The position numbers and the translations under genes were made by a program. Shown here piece by piece: positions 1 to 9,637 of a stretch of 64,000 nt of DNA; positions within the stretch are counted from its first letter, which is position 1, and every line of letters begins with the position of its first letter. The stretch is taken from NCBI RefSeq assembly GCF_004354045.1, contig NZ_SMRT01000005.1:297724-361723 (forward strand), written 5' to 3'. The stretch comes from Paenibacillus piri (GTDB lineage: Bacteria > Bacillota > Bacilli > Paenibacillales > NBRC-103111). The notes beneath the pieces were generated by a model, which saw only the letters and a program-made list of their open reading frames with translations, ran no database searches and was not told the DNA's origin.

Positions 1-789
1 CTGGCCGACCGCCAGCGCGGCCTCGGATCGCTGCCGCTTCAGGCCGCGGACGAGGCGCTGGCGCATATTGCGCGCATGGCCGGCGGAGATATCCGCCGCG
101 CGCTCAATGCGCTCGAGCTTGCTGCGCTGACGACCCCGCCCGGAGCCGACGGGGTCGTCAGCGTCACGGTCGAGGTCGCCGAGGAATCGATCCGGCGACC
201 GACGGTGAAAGCCGACGAGTCGACGCAGTACGACGTCTTGTCGGCCTTTCACAAAAGCGTGCGCGGCTCGAGCGACGCCGCGCTGTTCTGGTTCCTCTAT
301 GCCGTCGAGAAGCTCGGCATGGATCCCATGACCTTCCTGCGGCGTCTGATCGTCGCCAGCAGTGAAGATATCGGCCTGGCGAACCCGCAGGCGATGATTC
401 AGGCCGTGACGGCGATGGATGCGTATCATAAAATCGGCTGGCCGGAATCGAAGTATGTCATTGCGCAAGCGATTCTTTTTGCCGTCGAGAGTCCCAAATC
501 GAATGCGATCCCGATGGCGATCGCCAAAGTAATGGATGCATTCGATGCGCTCGGAGCCGCAGAGGTGCCGCTGCATTTGCGCGACGCGCATTACAAGGGG
601 GCGGAGAAGCTGGGCCATGTCGGATATAAATATCCGCATAACTATCCGGGCCACTTCGTGGAGCAAAATTACGTGCCGGAGAAGCTGCAAGGTCAACATT
701 TTTATGAAGCGACCCGGCAGGGGATGGAGGAGAAAATCGCCTTGAACCAGCAGCGAAGAAGGCAGCAGGGAGCGCATAAACAGCCATAA
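1..789 (+). CDS. rarA: Replication-associated recombination protein RarA/MgsA, C-terminal part
   Basis: The reading frame is open from base 1, so the gene starts before the window and only about 262 C-terminal residues are present. The segment with key residues GGDIRRALNALE (near bases 85-117) is the sensor-2 region of RarA/WRNIP1-type AAA+ ATPases. It is followed by the family's helical tetramerisation domain, with the diagnostic stretches EDIGLANPQA and the YKYPHNYPGH / QNYVPE ending. RarA acts at stalled replication forks with the replisome and SSB. The ATP-binding Walker A/B part lies outside the window. A weak terminator follows directly. Confidence 0.95.
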   Translation: MADRQRGLGSLPLQAADEALAHIARMAGGDIRRALNALELAALTTPPGADGVVSVTVEVAEESIRRPTVKADESTQYDVLSAFHKSVRGSSDAALFWFLYAVEKLGMDPMTFLRRLIVASSEDIGLANPQAMIQAVTAMDAYHKIGWPESKYVIAQAILFAVESPKSNAIPMAIAKVMDAFDALGAAEVPLHLRDAHYKGAEKLGHVGYKYPHNYPGHFVEQNYVPEKLQGQHFYEATRQGMEEKIALNQQRRRQQGAHKQP

Positions 790-811
790 TAGGTCAGGCT
801 GATTCATTTTT

Positions 812-831
812 CGCCTATTTAAGGCGTTTTT
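812..831 (+). terminator. Weak intrinsic terminator after rarA
   Basis: CGCCT (812-816) pairs with AGGCG (822-826) around a 5-nt loop, followed by five T residues. The stem is short, so read-through is likely. Confidence 0.5.
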
Positions 832-899
832 CGCCCGTAATTTGAAAGTGGTACGGTATTTTTGGCCCGATTACGGAGTTTTTGAGCATAGCACGCGGT

Positions 900-950
900 T
901 TGACTGTATAGTTTAATAGTATATATAATTTAATTAGGATGCTCTAATTA
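900..950 (+). promoter_or_regulatory. SigA promoter with palindromic operator for the CorC-type exporter
   Basis: A near-consensus -35 (TTGACT, 900-905) and a perfect -10 (TATAAT, 924-929) are separated by 18 bp. Immediately downstream, across the expected +1, lies a perfect inverted repeat TAATTAG-6 nt-CTAATTA (931-950). A palindrome in this position is typical of a repressor site that blocks transcription initiation; the cognate regulator is not identifiable here. Confidence 0.75.
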
Positions 951-1047
951 TACCGACATGATGCAGACCGCATAAAAAGTCGTCCGAAAATTGTGAACTT
1001 AAGGGAGGTGTACCTATCCGTTTCAGCTGAGGCGGGTAGGAAATTCA

Positions 1048-2391
1048 TTGGATAGTGACCCGTTACCGATAATCTTGAATTTATGTTTAGTATTGCTTTT
1101 GGTGTTTATTAACGGTTTTTTCGTAGCAGCCGAGTTTGCTATGGTCAAAGTCCGCAACAGCAGGATCGATATGCTGGCGCAGGAAGGAAACCGGAACGCC
1201 AAATTCGCCAAGAAAGTAATGAGCAATTTAAATGCTTATTTATCGGCCTGCCAGCTGGGGATTACGTTGGCTTCCCTTGCGTTAGGCTGGATTGGCGAAC
1301 CCGCAATTGCTGATCTGCTCAAGCCGGTGCTGCTGCCGCTACAATTCCCTGAAGCGATTGTTCATACCATCTCGTTCGTGATCGCTTTTACAATTATTAC
1401 GGCCTTTCACATTACGTTAGGCGAGCAATTTCCGAAAACATACGCCATCCGTATGTCGGAAAAAGTCACATTATTATCGGCAGGTCCTTTATTATTCACC
1501 TACAAGCTGATGTACCCGTTTATTTGGTTCCTGAACGGCATATCCAACTGGATGCTGCGCAAAGCGGGCATCGAACCGGCGGACGAACATGATTCGGCGC
1601 ATACGGAGGAAGAAATTCGCGTTTTAATGAAAGAAAGCAACAAGAGCGGACTCATTGATAATACGGAATTGACGCTTGTGGACAATATATTCGATTTTGC
1701 CGAGACCAATGCGCGCGAGATTATGATTCCGAGAACCGACATGGTGTGCTTGTACGCCAACTTGACTTACGAGGAAAACCGCCTGATTGCGGTTACCGAA
1801 ATGCATACGCGCTACCCGGTATGCGACCCGGATAAGGATAACATCATCGGCTTCGTTCATATTAAAGATTTGCTGAAATCGGACCGCGGCGTGGAAAATA
1901 TTAAAAGCATCATCCGGCCGATCACCAAGGTTCCGGAATCGATGCAGATCAGCGCACTGCTGAAACTGATGCAAAAAAAGAAGACGCAAATGGCGCTGCT
2001 GATCGATGAATACGGCGGCACCTCGGGGCTTGTTACGTTTGAAGATATTATTGAAGAGATTGTTGGCGAGGTTCAAGACGAATTTGACGAAGAACGTCCG
2101 CAAATTGAGAAGAAAGACGAACTTACGCACTCCATTGACGGGCGTATGCTGATCGAGGAAGTGAACAGCTTCTTCGGAGTGGAGATTGAATCGGACGATT
2201 ACGATACGATTGGCGGTTGGGTATATTCCCAAGTGGAAATGCCGCCTAAGAGAAACCAGCAGATTGACTATAATGATTCTTATGAATTTATCATAGACGA
2301 AACGGACCAGCTTCGCATTTCCCGTATTTTGGTCAAAAAACGCAGGGAAGACAAACAATCGGATTTGGACCCTGAGCCCATAAGCGTGTAA
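1048..2391 (+). CDS. Hemolysin-family (CNNM/CorC-type) membrane transporter, probable Mg2+ exporter
   Basis: 447 residues in the order expected for the family: an N-terminal DUF21/CNNM transmembrane domain (hydrophobic segments around residues 5-25, 65-85, 95-125 and 140-160), two CBS domains (about 220-340, with the motif LIDEYGGTSGLVTFEDIIEEIVGEVQ split across 320-345), and a C-terminal CorC_HlyC domain. Relatives such as MpfA (YhdP) in B. subtilis protect against Mg2+ excess. Start is TTG 1048 with a GGGTAGG-like site; a much better AAGGGAGGTG lies at 1001-1010 without an ATG/GTG/TTG at normal distance, though CTG 1027 is in frame, so the start is uncertain. Expressed alone from the promoter at 900. 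Confidence 0.9.
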   Translation: MDSDPLPIILNLCLVLLLVFINGFFVAAEFAMVKVRNSRIDMLAQEGNRNAKFAKKVMSNLNAYLSACQLGITLASLALGWIGEPAIADLLKPVLLPLQFPEAIVHTISFVIAFTIITAFHITLGEQFPKTYAIRMSEKVTLLSAGPLLFTYKLMYPFIWFLNGISNWMLRKAGIEPADEHDSAHTEEEIRVLMKESNKSGLIDNTELTLVDNIFDFAETNAREIMIPRTDMVCLYANLTYEENRLIAVTEMHTRYPVCDPDKDNIIGFVHIKDLLKSDRGVENIKSIIRPITKVPESMQISALLKLMQKKKTQMALLIDEYGGTSGLVTFEDIIEEIVGEVQDEFDEERPQIEKKDELTHSIDGRMLIEEVNSFFGVEIESDDYDTIGGWVYSQVEMPPKRNQQIDYNDSYEFIIDETDQLRISRILVKKRREDKQSDLDPEPISV

Positions 2392-2442
2392 CCGGACAGC
2401 TCATCGGACTTAACCTGCGACAAGGATAAAAAATCTTAAACG

Positions 2443-2486
2443 AAAAACCATCCTTTGACGCTTTGGCGCCGCCGGATGGTTTTTTC
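2443..2486. terminator. Bidirectional terminator between the exporter gene and mnmA
   Basis: ACCATCC (2447-2453) pairs with GGATGGT (2474-2480), flanked by an A-run on the left and a T-run on the right, so it can end both the rightward exporter transcript and the leftward mnmA transcript. Confidence 0.85.
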
Positions 2487-2510
2487 TGTTTCTATGATTC
2501 AAAGCCGATA

Positions 2511-3653
<1,143 letters not shown>

Positions 3654-3797
3654 TTATTATACATAGGTTTGCGTCAATTAGAAAATCACTATGAAAATAT
3701 TTCATCAATATGTCACGGTTTTTCTCCCAAATTACGGGGATTTGTGATACCATAGAAAAGATACAAAAATGTATGAAATGTAAACGAGGTGCTCGAT

Positions 3798-4217
3798 TTG
3801 AAAATTTCTACCAAAGGCCGATACGGACTCACGATCATGATGGAATTGGCAACCCGATACGGTGAAGGCCCCACCTCCTTAAAGAGCATTGCTGAGAAGC
3901 ATCAGCTTTCCGAACATTATTTGGAGCAATTGGTGGCTCCCTTGCGAAATGCCGGCTTGGTCAAAAGTATCCGCGGTGCTTACGGTGGGTATATATTATC
4001 GAAAACGGTTGACCAAATTTCCGCAGGCGACGTTATCCGTGTATTGGAAGGACCGATTAGTCCGGTCGATTTCACAGAGGAAGACGATCCGGCGAAACGG
4101 GATTTATGGGTACGTATCAGAGACAGCATCGCAGCTGTGCTTGATTCCACGACCTTGGACGATCTGATCAATTATAAAGACGAGGGCATGAACGATAATT
4201 ACATGTTCTATATTTGA
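3798..4217 (+). CDS. cymR: Rrf2-family transcriptional regulator, CymR-like
   Basis: 139 residues with an N-terminal winged helix (MKISTKGRYGLTIM start, recognition-helix region LSEHYLEQLVAPLRNAGLV, wing RGAYGGY). There are no cysteines, so unlike IscR or NsrR it cannot bind an Fe-S cluster; that fits CymR, the cysteine-metabolism repressor that works with O-acetylserine sulfhydrylase CysK. Chosen start is TTG 3798, which leaves CGAGGT about 7 nt upstream; the in-frame GTG at 3789 overlaps that site. The desulfurase gene follows after 27 nt, the same order as cymR-yrvO in B. subtilis. Confidence 0.9.
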   Translation: MKISTKGRYGLTIMMELATRYGEGPTSLKSIAEKHQLSEHYLEQLVAPLRNAGLVKSIRGAYGGYILSKTVDQISAGDVIRVLEGPISPVDFTEEDDPAKRDLWVRIRDSIAAVLDSTTLDDLINYKDEGMNDNYMFYI

Positions 4218-4244
4218 TGTAAACTATAGGCAAACGGAGTCAGA

Positions 4245-5399
4245 ATGACCATGATTTACTTTGATTATGCGGCCACGACGCCGGTTTTGCCGGAAGTTGC
4301 GGATGCCATGCTTCCCTACTTGACTCAAATGTACGGGAACGCCTCCAGTATACATAGTGCAGGAAGAGAGGCTCGTGCCGCCCTTCATCACGCGAGGGAT
4401 ACGATCGCCTCTTTTGTCGGCTGCGCGCCTTCGCAGCTTATATTTACAAGCGGCGGAACCGAGAGCGACAACATGGCATTGTTTGGCGCTGCCGCGGCGC
4501 GCGAATCCGACGGGAAGCATATTATTACGTCGCAAACCGAACACCACGCCGTCCTCCATGCTTGCGAGCAGTTGGAGAAGCGCGGTTTTGAAGTGACCTG
4601 CCTGCCGGTTGATCCGACCGGCCGTGTCCGGCTAGAGGATGTGCGGCAGGCCGTACGAGCCGACACCATTTTGATCAGCATCATGTATGTTAATAATGAG
4701 GTCGGCGCTATTCAACCGATCGAGCAAATCGGCGAGCTTGCGCGAGCGAACGGGATTTTGTTTCATGTGGATGCCGTCCAAGCGCTCGGCCATCTCCCGA
4801 TCGATTTGAGCCGGCTGCCGGTTGACATGATGAGTTTTTCCGCGCATAAGCTGAACGGCCCCAAAGGCATAGGAGCTTTATATGCGGCCAAGCATACAAA
4901 GCTGGAGCCGCTGCTGTACGGCGGCAACCAGGAGCGCAAACGGCGGGCGGGAACCGAAAATATCGCATCCATTGCAGGCTTTTCCAAAGCCGTACAAATC
5001 ATAGAACGAAATATGTATGAAATGCAACAAAAGATGGAAAAGCTACGTTTAGAGATGGTGACGGGCCTTGAGCAGCTGTTGGGACAAGACCGGTTTGTTG
5101 TCAACGGTCCGAAGGCTCCGGCCGAACGGGCTCCGCACATTTTGAATGTGAGTTTTCCCGGAGTATCCACCGAAACGATGCTGATGAATCTGGATCTCGA
5201 AGGAATTGCCGCGGCCAGCGGTTCTGCCTGTACTTCAGGCTCGCTTGAAGTGTCGCATGTACTGAAGGCGATGCAGCTGCCTGACGAGATCATGAGGTCC
5301 GCGGTGCGCTTTAGCTTTGGATCCGGCACAACTACGGAAGAAGTTAACATCGCCGCACAAAAAATTGCAACCATCATGGGGCGAATCCGTAATTATTAG
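4245..5399 (+). CDS. yrvO: Cysteine desulfurase (NifS/IscS class, YrvO-like)
   Basis: 384 residues, a PLP-dependent enzyme that takes sulfur from cysteine and passes the persulfide to MnmA. The PLP lysine is K202 in SFSAHKLNGPKG; the persulfide cysteine is C329 in ASGSACTSGS, on the loop typical of group I desulfurases. The TEHHAV block around residue 98 binds PLP. Start ATG 4245 follows CGGAGT. It forms a probable operon with cymR. Assignment to the YrvO branch rests on synteny with cymR and mnmA; NifS-like relatives for Fe-S or NAD synthesis are the alternative. Confidence 0.93.
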   Translation: MTMIYFDYAATTPVLPEVADAMLPYLTQMYGNASSIHSAGREARAALHHARDTIASFVGCAPSQLIFTSGGTESDNMALFGAAAARESDGKHIITSQTEHHAVLHACEQLEKRGFEVTCLPVDPTGRVRLEDVRQAVRADTILISIMYVNNEVGAIQPIEQIGELARANGILFHVDAVQALGHLPIDLSRLPVDMMSFSAHKLNGPKGIGALYAAKHTKLEPLLYGGNQERKRRAGTENIASIAGFSKAVQIIERNMYEMQQKMEKLRLEMVTGLEQLLGQDRFVVNGPKAPAERAPHILNVSFPGVSTETMLMNLDLEGIAAASGSACTSGSLEVSHVLKAMQLPDEIMRSAVRFSFGSGTTTEEVNIAAQKIATIMGRIRNY

Positions 5400-5443
5400 T
5401 AAGCTAATCATTAATGAATAGCTGCTTCTGGAGGAACTGTTCA

Positions 5444-5965
5444 TTGAGAAAAGCGCGAGACGTCATCGGTTTGCCCGTTATTTGCGTGCAGAACGGGAAA
5501 CAAGTGGGTACTGTGAAAGATTTGTTGCTTGGAGAAGAATGGCACATTATAGCGCTGCTGCTGGATACGAAGCAATGGTTTTCGGCAGCAAGCTGTATCA
5601 GATGGGAAGACGTCATCGCCCTTGGCGAGGACGCGATCACCATCGAGACCGAAGAAGCCATTAGCCGGCTGGAGGATTGCCTGACGTACGCCTCCGTCGT
5701 CGATGGCGAACGCAAAGTAAAAGGAATGCCTGTATTGACGGTGAACGGCCAGCAGCTGGGCGTCATCGACGATGTTTATTTGGACCCGAATTTGGGTAAA
5801 AATGTAATAGGCTATGAATTGACCGAGGGTTTCATTTCTGATTTGAAGGAAGGGCGGAAGTGGCTGCCTTTACCGGATTCCGTAACTGTGGGTGAGGACG
5901 CGATCATTGTACCCGTTCATTGTAATGAATCGTTAGAAGAAATCTTCGTATCCAAAGAAGAATAG
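5444..5965 (+). CDS. PRC-barrel domain protein, YrrD-like
   Basis: 173 residues made of two tandem PRC-barrel modules: the first covers residues about 5-75 (DVIGLPVICVQNGKQVGTVKD), the second about 88-165 (VKGMPVLTVNGQQLGVIDDV). The RNA-processing and photosynthesis proteins with this fold use it for binding, but YrrD itself has no established role. Start TTG 5444 is preferred because GGAGG sits 9 nt upstream; an ATG at 5414 has no ribosome binding site. The order yrvO-yrrD matches the Bacillus arrangement. It overlaps or nearly abuts the zinc-ribbon gene that follows. Confidence 0.85.
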   Translation: MRKARDVIGLPVICVQNGKQVGTVKDLLLGEEWHIIALLLDTKQWFSAASCIRWEDVIALGEDAITIETEEAISRLEDCLTYASVVDGERKVKGMPVLTVNGQQLGVIDDVYLDPNLGKNVIGYELTEGFISDLKEGRKWLPLPDSVTVGEDAIIVPVHCNESLEEIFVSKEE

Positions 5966-5975
5966 GGTGATACTT

Positions 5976-6173
5976 ATGTTACGTTGTCCAAATTGCAACT
6001 CCAAAGACATTGGAAAGATCGGCTCTCACCAGTTTTACTGCTGGGGATGCTTTATTGAGCTTACGGTAAACGGGGAAAAAATGTCCGTATTTCAAGTGGA
6101 AGAAGACGGAACGCTCAGTTCCCTCGATGATTTGTTTTTTGAAGAGGAAATTCCGCAGGTTCACGCCAACTGA
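5976..6173 (+). CDS. Small zinc-ribbon protein of unknown function
   Basis: 65 residues. Two CxxC knuckles, CPNC near residue 4 and CWGC near residue 23, form a classic zinc ribbon; the C-terminal half is acidic (EEDGTLSSLDDLFFEEE). Start ATG 5976 has GGGTGA 5 nt upstream, and the gene begins 10 nt after the PRC-barrel stop, so the two are probably co-translated. No specific family function is recognised; a role in binding RNA or protein is only a guess from the fold. Confidence 0.75.
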   Translation: MLRCPNCNSKDIGKIGSHQFYCWGCFIELTVNGEKMSVFQVEEDGTLSSLDDLFFEEEIPQVHAN

Positions 6174-6195
6174 CAAACGCATCCAAATGCGAAAT

Positions 6196-6248
6196 AGCAG
6201 CCTTCTCCGTTCCTTGCCGCGGGCAAGCTTGGAGAGGTTGCTTTTTTT
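6196..6248 (+). terminator. Terminator after the zinc-ribbon gene
   Basis: AGCAGCCTTCTCC pairs imperfectly with GGAGAGGTTGCT, enclosing an inner CTTGC/GCAAG stem, and is followed by seven T residues. Confidence 0.8.
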
Positions 6249-6317
6249 GATTGTCCGGACGGGAAAGATTAAGATGGAGCGCTGGTACACATACTGTAGG
6301 AGAGTGAAAGCAAGCTC

Positions 6318-6392
6318 ATGCTATGCCGGAATTGTCAAAGCTGGCAAATGTGTATTAGGCAGGTGAACCAGCAGAATGGACCGTTTTTATAA
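6318..6392 (+). CDS. Possible 24-residue cysteine-containing peptide
   Basis: A 24-codon frame begins ATG 6318 and encodes a peptide starting MLCRNCQSWQMC, with three cysteines in a CxxC-x5-C pattern. AGGAG lies at 6298-6302, rather far upstream. The frame overlaps the first 17 bases of the AI-2E permease gene, so it could serve for translational coupling. It may equally be chance; nothing else supports it. Confidence 0.25.
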   Translation: MLCRNCQSWQMCIRQVNQQNGPFL

Positions 6393-7446
6393 AAATCAGT
6401 TTTTTACGACGCTTGTCTATGTGTTAATCTGTCTGTTGATTTTGTTTATGCTGCTGCAAATACGTCCGATGCTCTACGGTCTTTACCGATTTTTGATGGA
6501 TATATTGGCGCCGTTCGTTATTGCGATGGTCATCTCGTATGTGCTTAATCCGATCGTATCGCTGCTGAATGCCCGTAAAATGCCGAGAACCGTAGCGGTT
6601 CTGCTCATTTACGCCGTCTTTATCGTCGTCGTGACAGTTGTGCTGATGAACCTGATTCCGGTTTTTATCCGACAGCTGACGGAGTTTAACGAGCATATTC
6701 CTCAGCTGGCATCGAAGGCGCAGAGCTTCGTCGACAAGCTGAACAGTCTGCAGTTTTTGCCGGACAGCGTTCGTACGGGCGTTAACCGGTCGCTGGCCAA
6801 GCTGGAGAGCGGCATTTCGGGAATGGTATCCGATTATATCGACGGCATCGGCGGCATGATTGATATGGTTTTCATTGCTTTTATTATTCCGTTCCTCGCT
6901 TTTTACATATTGAAAGATTTTCAGCTGATTGAAAAAACGGTGCTGACGATCGTTCCAAAAGCGAAACGCAAGCAGGTTATCACTTTGTTGGTCGATATCG
7001 ATACGGCGCTCGGCAACTATATCCGGGGCCAACTGCTCGTATGCATGATCGTCGGCGGACTCGCTTATGTCGGCTATTGGGCGACCGGCATGCCATATGC
7101 GTTACTTCTGGCTTGTATTGTAGCCATATTTAATATTATCCCGTACCTGGGCCCGTTTTTCGGAGCCGCGCCTGCGATCGTATTGGCGGCAACGATTTCT
7201 TTGAAAATGGTGCTGATGGTCGCGGCCGTCAATACAATATGCCAAATTTTGGAAGGTAACGTTATTTCGCCGCAGGTTGTCGGCCGGTCTCTGAACATGC
7301 ACCCGCTTATTATTATTTTTGCGCTGCTGGTCGGCGGGGAGTTTGCCGGTGTGGTCGGATTGATTTTGGCGGTGCCGTTTTTTGCAGTGATGAAGGTCAT
7401 CCTGCAGCATGTGTTTATGTACTACGTTCACCGCAGAGCTACCTGA
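6376..7446 (+). CDS. AI-2E family membrane permease (YrrI-like)
   Basis: 356 residues with about eight predicted transmembrane segments: a pair at residues 10-55, one at 65-90, then a soluble stretch, and a cluster from 155 to 345. The block GNYIRGQLLVCMIVGG and the C-terminal NVISPQVVGRSLNMHPL are hallmarks of the AI-2E/YdiK/PerM family. Some members export the signal AI-2 and others are Na+/H+ antiporters, so substrate is open. In B. subtilis yrrI also sits a short way upstream of alaS, matching the arrangement here. Confidence 0.88.
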   Translation: MDRFYKNQFFTTLVYVLICLLILFMLLQIRPMLYGLYRFLMDILAPFVIAMVISYVLNPIVSLLNARKMPRTVAVLLIYAVFIVVVTVVLMNLIPVFIRQLTEFNEHIPQLASKAQSFVDKLNSLQFLPDSVRTGVNRSLAKLESGISGMVSDYIDGIGGMIDMVFIAFIIPFLAFYILKDFQLIEKTVLTIVPKAKRKQVITLLVDIDTALGNYIRGQLLVCMIVGGLAYVGYWATGMPYALLLACIVAIFNIIPYLGPFFGAAPAIVLAATISLKMVLMVAAVNTICQILEGNVISPQVVGRSLNMHPLIIIFALLVGGEFAGVVGLILAVPFFAVMKVILQHVFMYYVHRRAT

Positions 7447-7570
7447 ATTTTTTTCGCATGCCTATATTTCGTATCGAAACTTTTAAGGCAGTGAAGCGTA
7501 TTATGGATGGTATGTTCAACCGGGAAGCCGAGGAGCGGAAAAAAGTACATAACGCATGCAGTATTGGGAG

Positions 7571-7596
7571 GAGCCTGTCACCAAGGGCTCTTTTTT
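7571..7596 (+). terminator. Terminator between the AI-2E permease and ArsB/NhaD permease genes
   Basis: GAGCC (7571-7575) pairs with GGCTC (7586-7590), followed by six T residues. Confidence 0.7.
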
Positions 7597-7640
7597 GCGT
7601 TTTTTGGGGTTGAGCTGCGGACAGACAGAGGGAGGAAGCT

Positions 7641-8918
7641 ATGGAACAGCAGGCATGGATAGCAATCGGCATTTTTTTAATTATTTACGGAATTATCATT
7701 TCGGAAAAAATTCACCGTACGATCGTAGCGATGATCGGCGGCATTCTGATGGTGGTCGCGGGAATCGTGAGCCAGGAAGAGGCGCTGCATCATATTGATT
7801 TCAATACGCTCGGACTGCTGGTCGGGATGATGATCATCGTCGGCATTACGGCGGAGACGGGAGTGTTCAAATTTGTGGCGCTCTGGTCGGCGAAAAAAGC
7901 CGGGGGGCATCCGGTTCGCATTTTAATCGTGTTGAGCGTTGTAACGGCGGTAGGCTCGGCATTTCTCGATAACGTCACAACGGTGCTGCTTATGGTTCCG
8001 GTGACGTTCAGCATTACCCGGCAGCTGCGCGTGACGCCGATACCTTTTCTGATTTCTCAAATTATGGCTTCGAATATCGGTGGAACGGCTACGCTGATCG
8101 GCGACCCGCCGAATATTATGATCGGCAGCGCGGTGAAAGAGCTGACCTTTATGGCGTTTATCAATAACCTTACCTTGATCTCGTTTTTCATTTTGCTCGT
8201 GATCCTGCCCGTATTCGTGCTGCTGTACCGCAAGCAGATCCGGACGACGGAGGAGCTGCGGCAAAATATGATGAAGCTCGATGAGAAGGCGGAAATTACG
8301 AATCCGGCTTTAATGAAAAAATGTTTGGCTGTGCTTGGTTTGACGATCGTCGGGTTTTTTATCCATCAGGCGGTTCATCTTGAATCCGCAACGGTCGCAT
8401 TGGCCGGCGCGTTTTTGATGCTGCTGCTGACCGGGGAGCGCTACTTGGAGGAAGCTTTTCACCGGGTGGAATGGACGACCATCTTTTTCTTCGTAGGCTT
8501 GTTCGTGCTTGTTTCCGGACTTGTGGAGACCGGGGTAATCGCTGCGCTGGCTGAGCATACGATGAACCTTACGGGGGGAGACGTAGCGAAATCGTCGGTA
8601 CTCATTTTATGGTTAAGCGCAATGGCTTCAGCGTTTTTGGACAATATCCCGTTCGTAGCCACGATGATCCCGATGATTCAGGAGATGGGCGCGATGGGCG
8701 TCGACAACCTGGAGCCGCTATGGTGGAGTCTCGCTTTGGGGGCGTGCTTAGGCGGAAACGGGACGCTGATCGGCGCAAGCGCGAATCTGATTGTCGCCGG
8801 ACTGTCGGCCAGAGAAGGACATCCGATATCGTTCGTATCTTATTTAAAGATTGCTTTTCCGCTCATGGTTTTGTCCATCATTATTGCGAATGTCTACATA
8901 TATTTACGGTATTTGTAA
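7641..8918 (+). CDS. ArsB/NhaD-type ion permease (SLC13/IT superfamily)
   Basis: 425 residues, mostly hydrophobic, with about 11-12 membrane segments arranged as two inverted repeats. Each repeat carries the helix-break signature of the ion transporter superfamily: FLDNVTTVLLMVPVT with NIGGTATLIGDPPNIMIGS in the first half, and FLDNIPFVATMIPM with GGNGTLIGASANLI in the second. Members export arsenite, exchange Na+/H+ or import anions; the sequence does not decide between these. Start ATG 7641 follows GGAGGAAG. It has its own upstream terminator, so it is likely a single-gene unit. Confidence 0.88.
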   Translation: MEQQAWIAIGIFLIIYGIIISEKIHRTIVAMIGGILMVVAGIVSQEEALHHIDFNTLGLLVGMMIIVGITAETGVFKFVALWSAKKAGGHPVRILIVLSVVTAVGSAFLDNVTTVLLMVPVTFSITRQLRVTPIPFLISQIMASNIGGTATLIGDPPNIMIGSAVKELTFMAFINNLTLISFFILLVILPVFVLLYRKQIRTTEELRQNMMKLDEKAEITNPALMKKCLAVLGLTIVGFFIHQAVHLESATVALAGAFLMLLLTGERYLEEAFHRVEWTTIFFFVGLFVLVSGLVETGVIAALAEHTMNLTGGDVAKSSVLILWLSAMASAFLDNIPFVATMIPMIQEMGAMGVDNLEPLWWSLALGACLGGNGTLIGASANLIVAGLSAREGHPISFVSYLKIAFPLMVLSIIIANVYIYLRYL

Positions 8919-9199
8919 GTAAAACGTGCGTATTTATCGCATTTTGCGCGCCGCCGGTGATTGGAAGAGTTCCCAAACGGCAATACTTTATATAGGACGC
9001 GCACGTTAAATTAGGAGCAGGCTGCAAGCTTGCCGAAACGACAGCTCGGCAAACAGCCTCAGCGGACGCAGCAGGCTCATGGAATGGCGGGCCGGACCGA
9101 GAATCGCTATCGCAATTCCCGCCTGCTGCGACGAATTAACCGGAGCGGAAAGCCGCAAGATAAGATCCGGACCGCCCCCTTGCCGGGCTTTCGCCTCAG
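8919..9199. other. Intergenic region upstream of the alaS promoter, no supported gene
   Basis: A perfect 8-bp inverted repeat, AACGTGCG (8923-8930) and CGCACGTT (9000-9007), brackets the first 85 bases. A minus-strand frame of 67 codons (9209-9006) has no ribosome binding site and overlaps the alaS -35 box, so no gene is called. Confidence 0.5.
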
Positions 9200-9229
9200 T
9201 TGACAGCACTCATGGGTAACGTATATACT
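9200..9229 (+). promoter_or_regulatory. SigA promoter of alaS
   Basis: A perfect -35 TTGACA (9200-9205) and a -10 TATACT (9224-9229) with an 18-bp spacer lie directly before the T-box leader. Confidence 0.8.
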
Positions 9230-9239
9230 TTTGCTTAAG

Positions 9240-9516
9240 TATAATTTGTAAAACGTTGAAGGAATCCAGTAGGCCATAGTCCATGATCCAGAGATAAGGT
9301 TTTAGACCCGTCCCAAGCGGGCTAGCTGTGAGAACCTTGCATGAAGGATGGCTGAAAGCTCATTCCGGAGTGCGGAACAAATCCGCCGGTTGGACTCGTT
9401 ATCGTCTGAGTGAAGGAGATTGTACAGCCGGTTTAATGCCGCAATTGGCGCAGCTGTGCAGTAACCAGGGTGGTACCGCGAGCAATTCGTCCCTGTTTTG
9501 GAGGGGCGTTTTTTTT
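9240..9516 (+). promoter_or_regulatory. T-box riboswitch controlling alaS
   Basis: The 14-nt T-box core with flanks, AACCAGGGTGGTACCGCG, is at 9463-9480 and is followed by an intrinsic terminator (CGTCCCT 9488-9494 with AGGGGCG 9502-9508, then T8). Stem I runs from GGAAT near 9261 to ATTCC near 9362, with an AGTA element near 9268. The probable specifier is GCT (Ala) at 9358-9360, after GAAA. Uncharged tRNA-Ala would pair with both specifier and T-box bulge, favouring the antiterminator and alaS expression. The specifier position is inferred from motif spacing only. Confidence 0.95.
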
Positions 9517-9637
9517 ATCCCCGAAAGCAAGGTCAAGAGTTGCTTACATTCTTGACGAAACCCGGCGGATACGGGTTAGCGGAATAAGCTGCGGAGCTTT
9601 GCGTCATTTTAAGGGGACTAATAAGGAGGCCAGGACG

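Noticed and set aside
9006..9209. 67-codon minus-strand frame upstream of alaS
   Set aside because: No ribosome binding site, overlaps the alaS -35 box, no recognisable family.
9470..9637. In-frame upstream extension of alaS from GTG 9470
   Set aside because: It lies within the T-box terminator; the real start has AAGGAGG at normal spacing.
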